Source: an uncultured Oscillospiraceae bacterium (GTDB lineage: Bacteria > Bacillota > Clostridia > Oscillospirales > Oscillospiraceae). From it: a stretch of DNA of 5,454 bases. The notes below the pieces were generated by a model that was not told the DNA's origin, searched no databases, and worked only from the letters and a program-made list of their open reading frames with translations. The translations under genes and the position numbers were made by a program. Numbering within the stretch: the stretch's first letter is position 1; every line of letters begins with the position of its first letter. Below, piece after piece: positions 1-4,417 of the stretch. Where the stretch lies: assembly GCA_934569215.1 (NCBI GenBank), contig CAKTKF010000104.1, positions 1 to 5,454 on the forward strand, read 5' to 3'.

Positions 1-494
1 GTGTAATAGCCATGGGAGACGCTTTCTGTCCCGTAGCTGGTGAAGTAGTCGTTGGAATTATAAAAGATTCTAAACCCAATATTGGAAAGCTTGAAAGTTC
101 CGGAGCCTTGAGTTGAAGTAATGGTAAACGACACTGTGCCGGTTATTCCACTAGAGCTATTAACAGGATCAAGGGTATAGGTGAGTCTCATGGGGTCATC
201 TGCTTCCACGACGACAACTTGACCGCGGGCGGTTTTTGCGATGGTAAGGGTTTCTGTATCGGATACCGGGCGCGTGTACTGGTAGACGATGGAGTCCGGC
301 TCATTAGAATAAGAATATGTATCGATAGAGGCATTTTCATTTCTAATGTCGGAGGCGTATTCCGGGAAAACCTCACAAGCCAGAGCAATTAAGCGATCAT
401 GCTCGTCGGCTTCGTCTGTTGCAGCCATAGCGGCAAAAGGCACCGTAGTCAAAAGCATCACGACAGCTACGAGAATAGAAAGAAATCGTTTCAT
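1..494 (-). CDS. Secreted protein of unknown function (3' end cut by window edge)
   Basis: An open frame of 164 codons runs leftward from ATG at 494 off the window edge without a stop. The start is supported by GGAGGT at 501-506, six bases upstream, and by a near-consensus promoter further up. Residues 1-24 form a clear Sec signal peptide: MKR, then a hydrophobic core, then a probable cleavage site AAMA|AT. The mature part begins acidic (DEADEHD) and has a single early Cys (C40). From about residue 70 it becomes Thr/Ser/Val-rich with alternating hydrophobic residues, suggesting beta-strands (for example VSFTIT and FRIFYN). I do not recognise the family. It is divergent from the PadR operon and shares its control region, so co-regulation with the secreted protein at 1446-1898 is likely; this is inference. 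Composition is AT-rich compared with the ribosomal genes to the right. Confidence 0.8.
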   Translation of the reverse strand, partial: MKRFLSILVAVVMLLTTVPFAAMAATDEADEHDRLIALACEVFPEYASDIRNENASIDTYSYSNEPDSIVYQYTRPVSDTETLTIAKTARGQVVVVEADDPMRLTYTLDPVNSSSGITGTVSFTITSTQGSGTFKLSNIGFRIFYNSNDYFTSYGTESVSHGYY

Positions 495-535
495 ATAATT
501 ACCTCCTGTTTGGTGTAGTGATTGTAATATGTAAT

Positions 536-556
536 TGAGTAAGGGACTCAGCCCAT
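536..556 (-). promoter_or_regulatory. Leader element of the secreted-protein mRNA: two-codon mini-ORF plus hairpin
   Basis: In the roughly 88-base leader of the leftward gene, a strong ribosome-binding-like AGAGGTGAT (minus strand, 562-570) precedes ATG GGC TGA (556 to 548), a start followed by one Gly codon and a stop. The stop overlaps the first arm of an inverted repeat TGAGT-N5-ACTCA (536-550). The arrangement is seen directly. A regulatory role, such as ribosome parking or leader attenuation, is inference, and it could be coincidental. Confidence 0.3.
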
Positions 557-588
557 CGGAATCACCTCTTCCTGAATTTGGTAAGCTC

Positions 589-617
589 ATAATAACACAG
601 GAATCACCTTTTGTCAA
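589..617 (-). promoter_or_regulatory. Sigma-A-type promoter for the leftward secreted-protein gene
   Basis: On the minus strand TTGACA (617-612) is followed by a 17-base spacer and TATTAT (594-589). This is a perfect -35 and a one-mismatch -10 at ideal spacing. Transcription would start near 582, giving a leader of about 88 bases before the ATG at 494. The -35 box lies immediately next to the 21-bp dyad at 621-641. Confidence 0.8.
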
Positions 618-620
618 CAA

Positions 621-641
621 ATACTTTTGTAAAAAAGGTAT
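621..641. promoter_or_regulatory. Candidate PadR operator: 21-bp dyad between divergent promoters
   Basis: A near-palindrome centred at 631 has arms ATAC-T-TTT and AAA-G-GTAT. Outer pairs A621-T641, T622-A640, A623-T639 and C624-G638 are perfect; there is one G/T position (625/637), then T626-628 with A634-636. It lies exactly between the -35 of the leftward gene (612-617) and the -35 of padR (641-646). PadR proteins are dimeric winged-helix repressors that bind inverted repeats near their own promoters, so a dimer here could control both units. The dyad is seen; its use as operator is inference. Confidence 0.5.
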
Positions 642-669
642 TGCAAAATGAAAAATATTGAAATATAAT
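641..669 (+). promoter_or_regulatory. Sigma-A-type promoter for the padR operon
   Basis: TTGCAA (641-646), a 17-base spacer, then a perfect TATAAT (664-669). The start would be near 676, leaving a leader of only about 18 bases before the padR ATG. The first base of the -35 is the last base of the dyad at 621-641, so a bound repressor would cover the -35. Confidence 0.8.
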
Positions 670-693
670 ATAATTAAAAGATAGGTGATGAAT

Positions 694-1161
694 ATGGCAA
701 CAGATAGCGGGCAAAACAGTTTTCGACGGGGTGTGATGTCCCTTGTCATTCTGGGACTGTTGAAAAAGGAAGATATGTACGGTTATCAGCTAGTGCAGGA
801 GACAGAACGAAAGAGCGGAGGAAGAATTACTACTCAAGAGGGTTCACTATATCCGGTGCTTTATAAACTTGTAGATCAAGGGTTGATTTCTGACAGAAAA
901 GTTTTGGTAGGCAAGCGAATGACACGTGTGTACTATCATTTAGAGCCTGCTGGTGAACAACGCCTGAAAGAACTGATTCGAGAATACGAAGAAGTTACAA
1001 ATGGTGTATTACAGATTATAGAAGGATGTGATATGGATGGTATGGAATGTCCATCTTCTGCGGTATCTATGGGAAGTGCGCGAGGAACTGCCGGGCAACA
1101 GGAGACAGAAGAAACAAATCCTGTCCAGAGTAGAGTCCTCCGTCCAGGATTTTGTTATTGA
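694..1161 (+). CDS. PadR-family transcriptional regulator
   Basis: A DNA-binding repressor of the PadR winged-helix family, probably autoregulatory. Residues about 10-90 carry the family pattern: a first helix (RRGVMSLVILGLL), the MYGYQLVQ turn, the recognition-helix hallmark EGSLYPVLYKL at 49-59, and the wing GKRMTRVYYHLEPAGEQRL at 73-91. A short C-terminal dimerisation helix follows (LKELIREYEEVTNGVLQII). Conserved sequence ends near residue 112. The last 40 or so residues (116-155) overlap the next gene in another frame and look like out-of-frame reading, which makes this 155-residue protein longer than the usual 105-115 of short PadRs. ATG 694 is preferred because AGGTGAT (683-689) is well placed; GTG 685 and ATG 688 are in-frame alternatives. 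It is first gene of an operon with the HAAS-like and DUF6147-type genes. The ligand is unknown. Confidence 0.9.
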   Translation: MATDSGQNSFRRGVMSLVILGLLKKEDMYGYQLVQETERKSGGRITTQEGSLYPVLYKLVDQGLISDRKVLVGKRMTRVYYHLEPAGEQRLKELIREYEEVTNGVLQIIEGCDMDGMECPSSAVSMGSARGTAGQQETEETNPVQSRVLRPGFCY

Positions 1162-1444
1162 GAATCCCCATGTAGACTATGCTACTATTACGCAACGATT
1201 TGGGACACCCCAGCAAATTGCCGCGTCCTATATTGAGGAAGTGAGTACGCCGGAATTAACACAGCAGCTACGGATAAGAAAAACGATTGTGCGCATTGTG
1301 GCGGCGACTGCGTTGGTGCTTGTCTTGCTGTGGGCTGGTGTGGTGGTAACTGCACTGATAAGGCATGTAAAAGCAATGAACGGTTATCTCATTGTAGGGG
1401 AAGCCGAGGTTATTGATAGGACGGAATATACGGAGGGAAAATGA
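1037..1444 (+). CDS. HAAS-like (DUF6120-type) single-pass membrane protein, PadR-linked
   Basis: A 135-residue protein with an N-terminal cytoplasmic helical region (about 5-75). It shows the HAAS/DUF1700-like pattern: RYLWEVREELPG at 9-20, a charged middle, then the FGTPQQIAASYIEE signature at 55-68. One hydrophobic membrane span follows (about 84-108), then a short, mostly hydrophilic tail. HAAS-like proteins are commonly encoded right after PadR regulators and are thought to link membrane or envelope signals to the regulator; their mechanism is not established. ATG 1037 is preferred over the upstream in-frame GTG 1028, because GAAGGA (1021-1026) is 10 bases from the ATG but only one base from the GTG. 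The first 125 bases overlap the out-of-frame padR tail. The gene ends one base before the next ATG (1446), indicating translational coupling. The DUF6120 label is from memory. Confidence 0.75.
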   Translation: MVWNVHLLRYLWEVREELPGNRRQKKQILSRVESSVQDFVIENPHVDYATITQRFGTPQQIAASYIEEVSTPELTQQLRIRKTIVRIVAATALVLVLLWAGVVVTALIRHVKAMNGYLIVGEAEVIDRTEYTEGK

Positions 1445-1445
1445 C

Positions 1446-1898
1446 ATGAAAAGAATTGCTTGCTTTTTGTTGGTTACAATATTTATGATGTGCTGGATGG
1501 CATTTCCTGGAAGTGCGTCAGAACGTAAACAGGAAATAATCCAATTTGAAGATGGAAGCTATGCTATTGTAGAAGTAACTACAACCGGAGCAAGGGCAGC
1601 CAAGAGTGTAAATGGCAGCAAACAATATACCTACTGCGATAGCGATGGTGTTGCGCAATGGAAAGCGGTATTGAATGGGTCATTTACATACACCGGAAGC
1701 ACTGCTACGTGTACTAGTTCCAGCTGCTCAATTACCATTTATATTTCTGACTGGTACACAATTTCAAAAAATGCAAGTAAAAGCGGCAACGTGGCCTCCT
1801 GCTCGGTGACAATGGGAAAGAAAGTGCTGGGGGTAGTTGTGGATAAAATGTCAGCTAACCTTAGCCTGAAATGCGATGCCAACGGCAACCTCAGCTGA
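1446..1898 (+). CDS. Small secreted protein, DUF6147-type
   Basis: A 150-residue exported protein. Start ATG 1446 has GGAGGG at 1432-1437, eight bases upstream; in-frame extension further up (from TTG 1413) would lie inside the previous gene. Residues 1-25 form a signal peptide (MKR, a hydrophobic stretch, probable cleavage around GSAS|ER). The mature part is Ser/Thr-rich and beta-like, with a Tyr/Trp-containing core (KQYTYCDSDGVAQWKAVLNG at 59-78, then GSFTYTGS and SDWYTISK) and a closing LKCDANGNLS. It resembles small clostridial secreted proteins labelled DUF6147; this is recognition from memory. Five Cys lie in the mature part (64, 89, 94, 119, 143), an odd number, so at most two internal disulfides, or one Cys may pair with a partner. 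Last gene of the PadR operon, ending just before the terminator. Function unknown. Confidence 0.75.
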   Translation: MKRIACFLLVTIFMMCWMAFPGSASERKQEIIQFEDGSYAIVEVTTTGARAAKSVNGSKQYTYCDSDGVAQWKAVLNGSFTYTGSTATCTSSSCSITIYISDWYTISKNASKSGNVASCSVTMGKKVLGVVVDKMSANLSLKCDANGNLS

Positions 1899-1907
1899 AT
1901 AAACATA

Positions 1908-1939
1908 AAACCCCCGGATGCGAAAGCATCCGGGGGTTT
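1908..1939. terminator. Bidirectional intrinsic terminator between converging operons
   Basis: A perfect inverted repeat: AAACCCCCGGATGC, a GAAA tetraloop (1922-1925), and its exact complement through TTT (1939). This gives an 11-bp GC-rich core extended by three A-T pairs. Read rightward it follows the DUF6147-type gene (stop 1898) but has only a short U run. Read leftward it follows rplA (stop 1951), with UUUUAUGUUUAUU after the stem, so it is better formed for the ribosomal operon. It marks the border between the AT-rich module and the core genes. Confidence 0.9.
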
Positions 1940-1950
1940 ACCATATCAGC

Positions 1951-2643
1951 TTACAGATACTTGGAAGTGGAAACCTTCACGCCGGGGCCCATGGTGGAAA
2001 CCACGGTGCAGGAGCGGATATACTGACCCTTCGCGGCGGCGGGCTTCGCCTTCACGACGGCCTTCAGCAGCGTGTCCATGTTCTCGGACAGCTTCTCGGT
2101 GCCGAAGGACACCTTGCCGATGGGGCAGTGGATGATGTTGGTCTTGTCCAGACGGTACTCGACCTTACCGGCTTTGATCTCCTTGACGGCAGCGGCCACG
2201 TTGGGGGTCACGGTGCCGGCCTTGGGGGAGGGCATCAAGCCCTTGGGACCCAGAACCTTACCAAGACGGCCAACAATGCCCATCATGTCGGGGGAAGCGA
2301 CGACCACGTCGAACTCGAACCAGTTCTCCTTGGTGATCTTCTCCACCAGATCCATGCCGCCGACATAGTCGGCGCCGGCTTCCTTGGCTTCCTCAGCCTT
2401 GGCGTCCTTGGCGAAGACCAGAACGCGGCGGGTCTTACCGGTGCCGTTGGGCAGAACCACGGCGCCGCGAACCTGCTGGTCGGCGTGACGGGAGTCAACG
2501 CCCAGCTTGATGTGCAGCTCAACGGTCTCGTCGAACTTGGCGGAAGCACCCTTCACGACCAGATCCAGGGCTTCGGCGGGATCATACTGAACAGAGCGGT
2601 CGATCAGTTTGGCGCTCTGCTGATACTTTTTACCTCTAAACAA
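1951..2643 (-). CDS. rplA: 50S ribosomal protein L1
   Basis: L1 binds 23S rRNA helices 76-78 to form the mobile L1 stalk that helps release tRNA from the E site. In many bacteria it also represses its own mRNA. The 230-residue product has the family's expected length. It opens [15 protein letters not shown], carries the second-domain signature around 130-146 ([17 protein letters not shown]), and ends with the usual [20 protein letters not shown] region. The start is TTG at 2643, nine bases after AAGGAGG (2653-2659). The first in-frame ATG upstream (2688) would add 15 non-homologous residues covering that ribosome binding site and the leader element, so it is rejected. Last gene of the rpmG-secE-nusG-rplK-rplA operon, followed directly by the terminator at 1908-1939; rplJ and rplL, often next, are absent here. 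Confidence 0.95.
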   Translation of the reverse strand: MFRGKKYQQSAKLIDRSVQYDPAEALDLVVKGASAKFDETVELHIKLGVDSRHADQQVRGAVVLPNGTGKTRRVLVFAKDAKAEEAKEAGADYVGGMDLVEKITKENWFEFDVVVASPDMMGIVGRLGKVLGPKGLMPSPKAGTVTPNVAAAVKEIKAGKVEYRLDKTNIIHCPIGKVSFGTEKLSENMDTLLKAVVKAKPAAAKGQYIRSCTVVSTMGPGVKVSTSKYL

Positions 2644-2652
2644 TGTAATTAT

Positions 2653-2659
2653 CCTCCTT
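2653..2659 (-). promoter_or_regulatory. Ribosome binding site deciding the TTG start of rplA
   Basis: AAGGAGG on the minus strand, nine bases ahead of TTG 2643. No ATG or GTG lies at suitable distance in frame, so this site fixes the unusual start. It begins three bases after the L1-like leader element (2663-2688), close enough for L1 binding to block ribosome entry. Confidence 0.85.
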
Positions 2660-2662
2660 ATA

Positions 2663-2688
2663 GTGGTGATGCGGAAAAATCCTCCCAC
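2663..2688 (-). promoter_or_regulatory. Compact L1-binding-like mRNA element before rplA
   Basis: On the minus strand GUGG-GA (2688-2683) opens the element and CCAC (2666-2663) closes it. Between them lie a short GGA-UUUU-UCC hairpin and an asymmetric GCAUCA strand. The outer GUGG/CCAC pairing with a GA-rich internal loop echoes the 23S L1 site and the larger element before rplK. It ends three bases before the rplA ribosome binding site. L1 translational autoregulation is established in Escherichia coli and archaea; its action at this site is inference. Confidence 0.5.
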
Positions 2689-2692
2689 ATTT

Positions 2693-2710
2693 CCGGGTCA
2701 GACTGCCCGG
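2693..2710 (-). other. Small hairpin in the rplK-rplA spacer
   Basis: CCGGG (2693-2697) and CCCGG (2706-2710) form a 5-bp GC stem with an 8-base loop just after the rplK stop. No U run follows in either direction, so it is not a terminator. It may protect the mRNA or isolate the L1-like element that follows. Confidence 0.35.
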
Positions 2711-2721
2711 ACAAGCAAATA

Positions 2722-3147
2722 TCAATCGACGACGGTAACGCCCATGGAGCGGCAGGTACCGGCAACCTGGCTTTCGGCAGCCTCAAGCGTGGGGCAGTTC
2801 AGGTCAGGCATCTTGGTCTTGGCGATCTCGGCGATCTGCGCCTTGGTAATCGTGCCAACCTTGGTCTTGTTGGGAACGCCGGAACCCTTCTCCAGACCGA
2901 TGGCCTTCATGATCAGCATGGGGGTCGGAGGAGTTTTGGTGATAAAGGTAAAGCTGCGGTCAGCGTAAACGGTGATGACGACGGGAATCTTGTAGCCCTC
3001 CATATCCTTGGTGCGGGCGTTGAATTCCTTGATGAAAGCGGCGATGTTGACGCCGTGCTGACCCAGAGCGGGGCCGACAGGGGGGGATGCGGTCGCCTTA
3101 GCGGCGTTGATCTGCAGTTTGATAATGCCAGTGACTTTCTGTGCCAT
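2722..3147 (-). CDS. rplK: 50S ribosomal protein L11
   Basis: L11 forms the base of the GTPase-associated stalk with 23S rRNA, where elongation factors and RelA-type enzymes act. The product is 141 residues, the normal length. It has the N-terminal domain motif [14 protein letters not shown] at 22-35, the linker KTPPTP near 71-76, and a C-terminal RNA-binding domain ending MGVTVVD. ATG 3147 is preferred over an in-frame GTG at 3156, because AGGAGGTG (3154-3161) lies six bases upstream of the ATG and overlaps the GTG. The segment [14 protein letters not shown] differs a little from the common KTPPAAVLLKKAAG form but keeps the frame. It lies 105 bases downstream of nusG, and that spacer holds an L1-like leader. 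A 78-base spacer separates it from rplA. Confidence 0.97.
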   Translation of the reverse strand: MAQKVTGIIKLQINAAKATASPPVGPALGQHGVNIAAFIKEFNARTKDMEGYKIPVVITVYADRSFTFITKTPPTPMLIMKAIGLEKGSGVPNKTKVGTITKAQIAEIAKTKMPDLNCPTLEAAESQVAGTCRSMGVTVVD

Positions 3148-3170
3148 AATAAGCACCTCCTGAATAAAAT

Positions 3171-3223
3171 GTGGTAGTATGCGCTTGGGCGCATTTTTTG
3201 CGGGGCGCGTTCGCCCCTCCCAC
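3171..3223 (-). promoter_or_regulatory. L1-stalk-like mRNA leader before rplK
   Basis: On the minus strand a closing stem GUGG-G-A (3223-3218) pairs with UA-CCAC (3176-3171), with one G/A mismatch. It encloses two perfect tetraloop hairpins: GGGGCG-AACG-CGCCCC (3217-3202) and AUGCGC-CCAA-GCGCAU (3194-3179), joined by GC plus an A5 run. From memory, the L1 site of E. coli 23S rRNA has GGUGGGAG pairing with AUACCACC, including the same G/A mismatch and A-U pair, so this looks like rRNA mimicry. The ribosome binding site of rplK follows nine bases later. L1 repression of its operon is established; this instance is inferred. Confidence 0.7.
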
Positions 3224-3228
3224 GTTCC

Positions 3229-3244
3229 GATCGAGAAATCGATC
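3229..3244 (-). other. Hairpin just downstream of nusG
   Basis: A perfect 6-bp inverted repeat, GATCGA and TCGATC, around a four-base loop (UUUC in the minus-strand RNA), starting nine bases after the nusG stop. There is no U run, so it is not an intrinsic terminator. It may separate nusG from the rplK leader or mark a processing site. Confidence 0.35.
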
Positions 3245-3252
3245 CGATGCGT

Positions 3253-3783
3253 TTACTGGGAAACGACCTCCACCTGGTCAAGCTCAAACTCGACGGAGGT
3301 CTCGCGGCCGAACATGGACACGACCACGTTCACCGCGTTGTTGTCAACGTCCACACTCTCGACCGTGCCGGTGAAGGAGGACAGGGGGCCGTCCAGAATC
3401 CGGACGGTATCGCCGACTGCGTAGTTTACGATAATCTCCTTCTTTTCCACGCCCATGGCGTAGACCTCTTCTTCGGTCAGAGGGGTGGGGTCGTTGCTGG
3501 AAGTGCCCACGAAGCCTGTTACTCCGCGGACGTTCCGGATGACATGCCAGGTGTCGTCACTGTAAACCATCTTCACCAGCACGTAGCCGGGGTAGACCTT
3601 GCGGTCATAGGTCTTGCTGGCGCCGGACTCGGTGATCTCGGTGACGGTCTCCAGAGGAATGGAGACGGCGAGAATCTGATCCTGCAGCGAGCGGGACTCC
3701 ACGGTCTTCTCGATGGTGGCCTTTACAGTGTTTTCATAACCGGAATAGGTATGCACAACATACCATTTTGCAGTCTCTGCCAT
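3253..3783 (-). CDS. nusG: Transcription elongation/antitermination factor NusG
   Basis: NusG binds RNA polymerase and affects pausing, termination and transcription-translation coupling. The 176-residue product matches the usual bacterial length. It has an N-terminal NGN domain (KWYVVHTYSGYENTVKATIE at 6-25, then the RKVYPGYVLVKMV motif at 61-73 and WHVIRNVRGVTGFVG at 79-93), and a C-terminal KOW domain from about 123 (VGDTVRILDGPLSSFTGTVESV). The ATG at 3783 is preceded by AAGGT at 3792-3796, which overlaps the secE stop codon, so the two are translationally coupled. Order secE-nusG-rplK-rplA is the classic one. Confidence 0.97.
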   Translation of the reverse strand: MAETAKWYVVHTYSGYENTVKATIEKTVESRSLQDQILAVSIPLETVTEITESGASKTYDRKVYPGYVLVKMVYSDDTWHVIRNVRGVTGFVGTSSNDPTPLTEEEVYAMGVEKKEIIVNYAVGDTVRILDGPLSSFTGTVESVDVDNNAVNVVVSMFGRETSVEFELDQVEVVSQ

Positions 3784-3794
3784 AACTTCGTACC

Positions 3795-4025
3795 TTAGTG
3801 GAACAGTCCGATCAGGGCATCAATGCCGACCTGGGCAACGAAGTCGAACAGCCAGATGAACACGCCGACTGCCACGACGCAGCAGGCGACGATGGCGGTG
3901 TTCTTCAGCACCTGCTGGGGAGTGGGCCAAACGACCTTCTTCAGCTCGCTGCGCAGCTCGCGGAAGTACTTTTTGACCTTGCCCCAGGTTCTTTTGAACC
4001 AGTTTTCCTTTTTGACTTCAGCCAT
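3795..4025 (-). CDS. secE: Preprotein translocase subunit SecE
   Basis: SecE is the small essential subunit that clamps SecY in the SecYEG protein-export channel of the cytoplasmic membrane. The 76-residue product is the short, single-span Gram-positive type. It has an amphipathic basic N-terminus, the conserved cytoplasmic helix and hinge ELRSELKKVVWPTPQQVLKNT at about 23-43, and one membrane span at about 44-66. ATG 4025 is preceded by AAGGAGG at eight bases, whose first A's are shared with the rpmG stop codon. It ends 11 bases before the nusG start. Confidence 0.97.
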   Translation of the reverse strand: MAEVKKENWFKRTWGKVKKYFRELRSELKKVVWPTPQQVLKNTAIVACCVVAVGVFIWLFDFVAQVGIDALIGLFH

Positions 4026-4038
4026 GATTCGGGCCTCC

Positions 4039-4188
4039 TTACTTGGTCTCGTTGTGAACGGTGTGCTTCTTGCAGAATCTGCAATACTTCTTCATCTCGA
4101 GACGGTCGGGGTCATTCTTCTTGTTCTTCATGGTGTTGTAGTTTCTCTGCTTGCACTCAGAGCATCTCAAAGTGACTTTTACGCGCAT
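4039..4188 (-). CDS. rpmG: 50S ribosomal protein L33 (zinc-ribbon, C+ form)
   Basis: A 49-residue ribosomal protein of the large subunit near the E site. It reads [17 protein letters not shown], continues through a Lys/Asn-rich middle ([16 protein letters not shown]), and ends [11 protein letters not shown]. Two CxxC pairs (C9/C12 and C36/C39) form the zinc ribbon of the C+ type, in contrast to Cys-lacking C- paralogues induced in zinc shortage. ATG 4188 has a strong AAGGAGGTG (4194-4202) five bases upstream. Its TAA overlaps the secE ribosome binding site. It is first gene of the operon, as in many Firmicutes. Confidence 0.96.
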   Translation of the reverse strand: MRVKVTLRCSECKQRNYNTMKNKKNDPDRLEMKKYCRFCKKHTVHNETK

Positions 4189-4276
4189 AACGGCACCTCC
4201 TTAAATACTGCCTCCCTGTATCACCCCGCCCAGAGAAAATTTAGGAAACGGTCAACTACAAATTACCGCCCGGGGC

Positions 4277-4308
4277 TGAAAAAGGCGCACAAAAAAAGCC
4301 CTTTTTCA
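4277..4308 (-). other. Hairpin near the 5' end of the rpmG operon leader
   Basis: A perfect 9-bp inverted repeat TGAAAAAGG (4277-4285) and CCTTTTTCA (4300-4308) around a 14-base loop, which in the minus-strand RNA contains a run of seven U. It begins about five bases after the predicted transcription start. It could stabilise the mRNA or cause pausing. It does not look like a complete terminator because the U run is in the loop. Confidence 0.45.
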
Positions 4309-4319
4309 CAGGTAAAAGT

Positions 4320-4348
4320 ATTCTATCATGGGGGGAGGGCAAAGTCAA
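4320..4348 (-). promoter_or_regulatory. Promoter of the rpmG-secE-nusG-rplK-rplA operon
   Basis: On the minus strand TTGACT (4348-4343), a 17-base spacer, and TAGAAT (4325-4320). Each box has one mismatch to consensus. The start would be near 4313, giving a leader of about 125 bases to rpmG. No equally good promoter was seen in the nusG-rplK or rplK-rplA spacers. Confidence 0.7.
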
Positions 4349-4381
4349 CTATTTTTTCTTCCATTTTTGGGGAAATTGTAG

Positions 4382-4387
4382 TATGAT
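4382..4387 (+). promoter_or_regulatory. Probable -10 box for ruvX
   Basis: TATGAT on the plus strand, with a start near 4394 and about 24 bases of leader before ruvX. The -35 region at 17-base spacing (TTCCAT, 4359-4364) matches consensus poorly, so this would be a weak promoter, back to back with the strong rpmG promoter. Confidence 0.4.
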
Positions 4388-4417
4388 AGAGGCAAAACAG
4401 TCGGGAGGAAATGGAAA

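Noticed and set aside
188..388. A 66-codon minus-strand frame
   Set aside because: It is out of frame with the longer signal-peptide protein that spans the same bases and has a promoter and ribosome binding site.
1188..1376. A 62-codon minus-strand frame over the HAAS-like gene
   Set aside because: No ribosome binding site, and it is antisense to a conserved domain and membrane span.
1..1905. Mobile element carrying the AT-rich PadR module
   Set aside because: No integrase, transposase, terminal repeats or tRNA-derived attachment site is visible within the window; only base composition hints at transfer.
1918..3177. A 419-codon open frame on the plus strand antisense to rplA and rplK
   Set aside because: It lies opposite highly conserved ribosomal genes; its Gly/His/Leu/Asp-rich composition is the expected mirror of GC-biased codons, and it begins inside the terminator hairpin.
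3247..3798. A 183-codon plus-strand frame antisense to nusG
   Set aside because: Mirror of nusG coding bias; no ribosome binding site or recognisable family.
3798..4386. Plus-strand open frames of 125 and 187 codons over secE, rpmG and their leader
   Set aside because: They cover real minus-strand genes and promoter sequence, and their translations look like no protein family.
4189..4417. Searched for a tRNA (often found before rpmG-secE-nusG) or a riboswitch
   Set aside because: No cloverleaf, CCA end or recognisable aptamer; only promoters and one simple hairpin.
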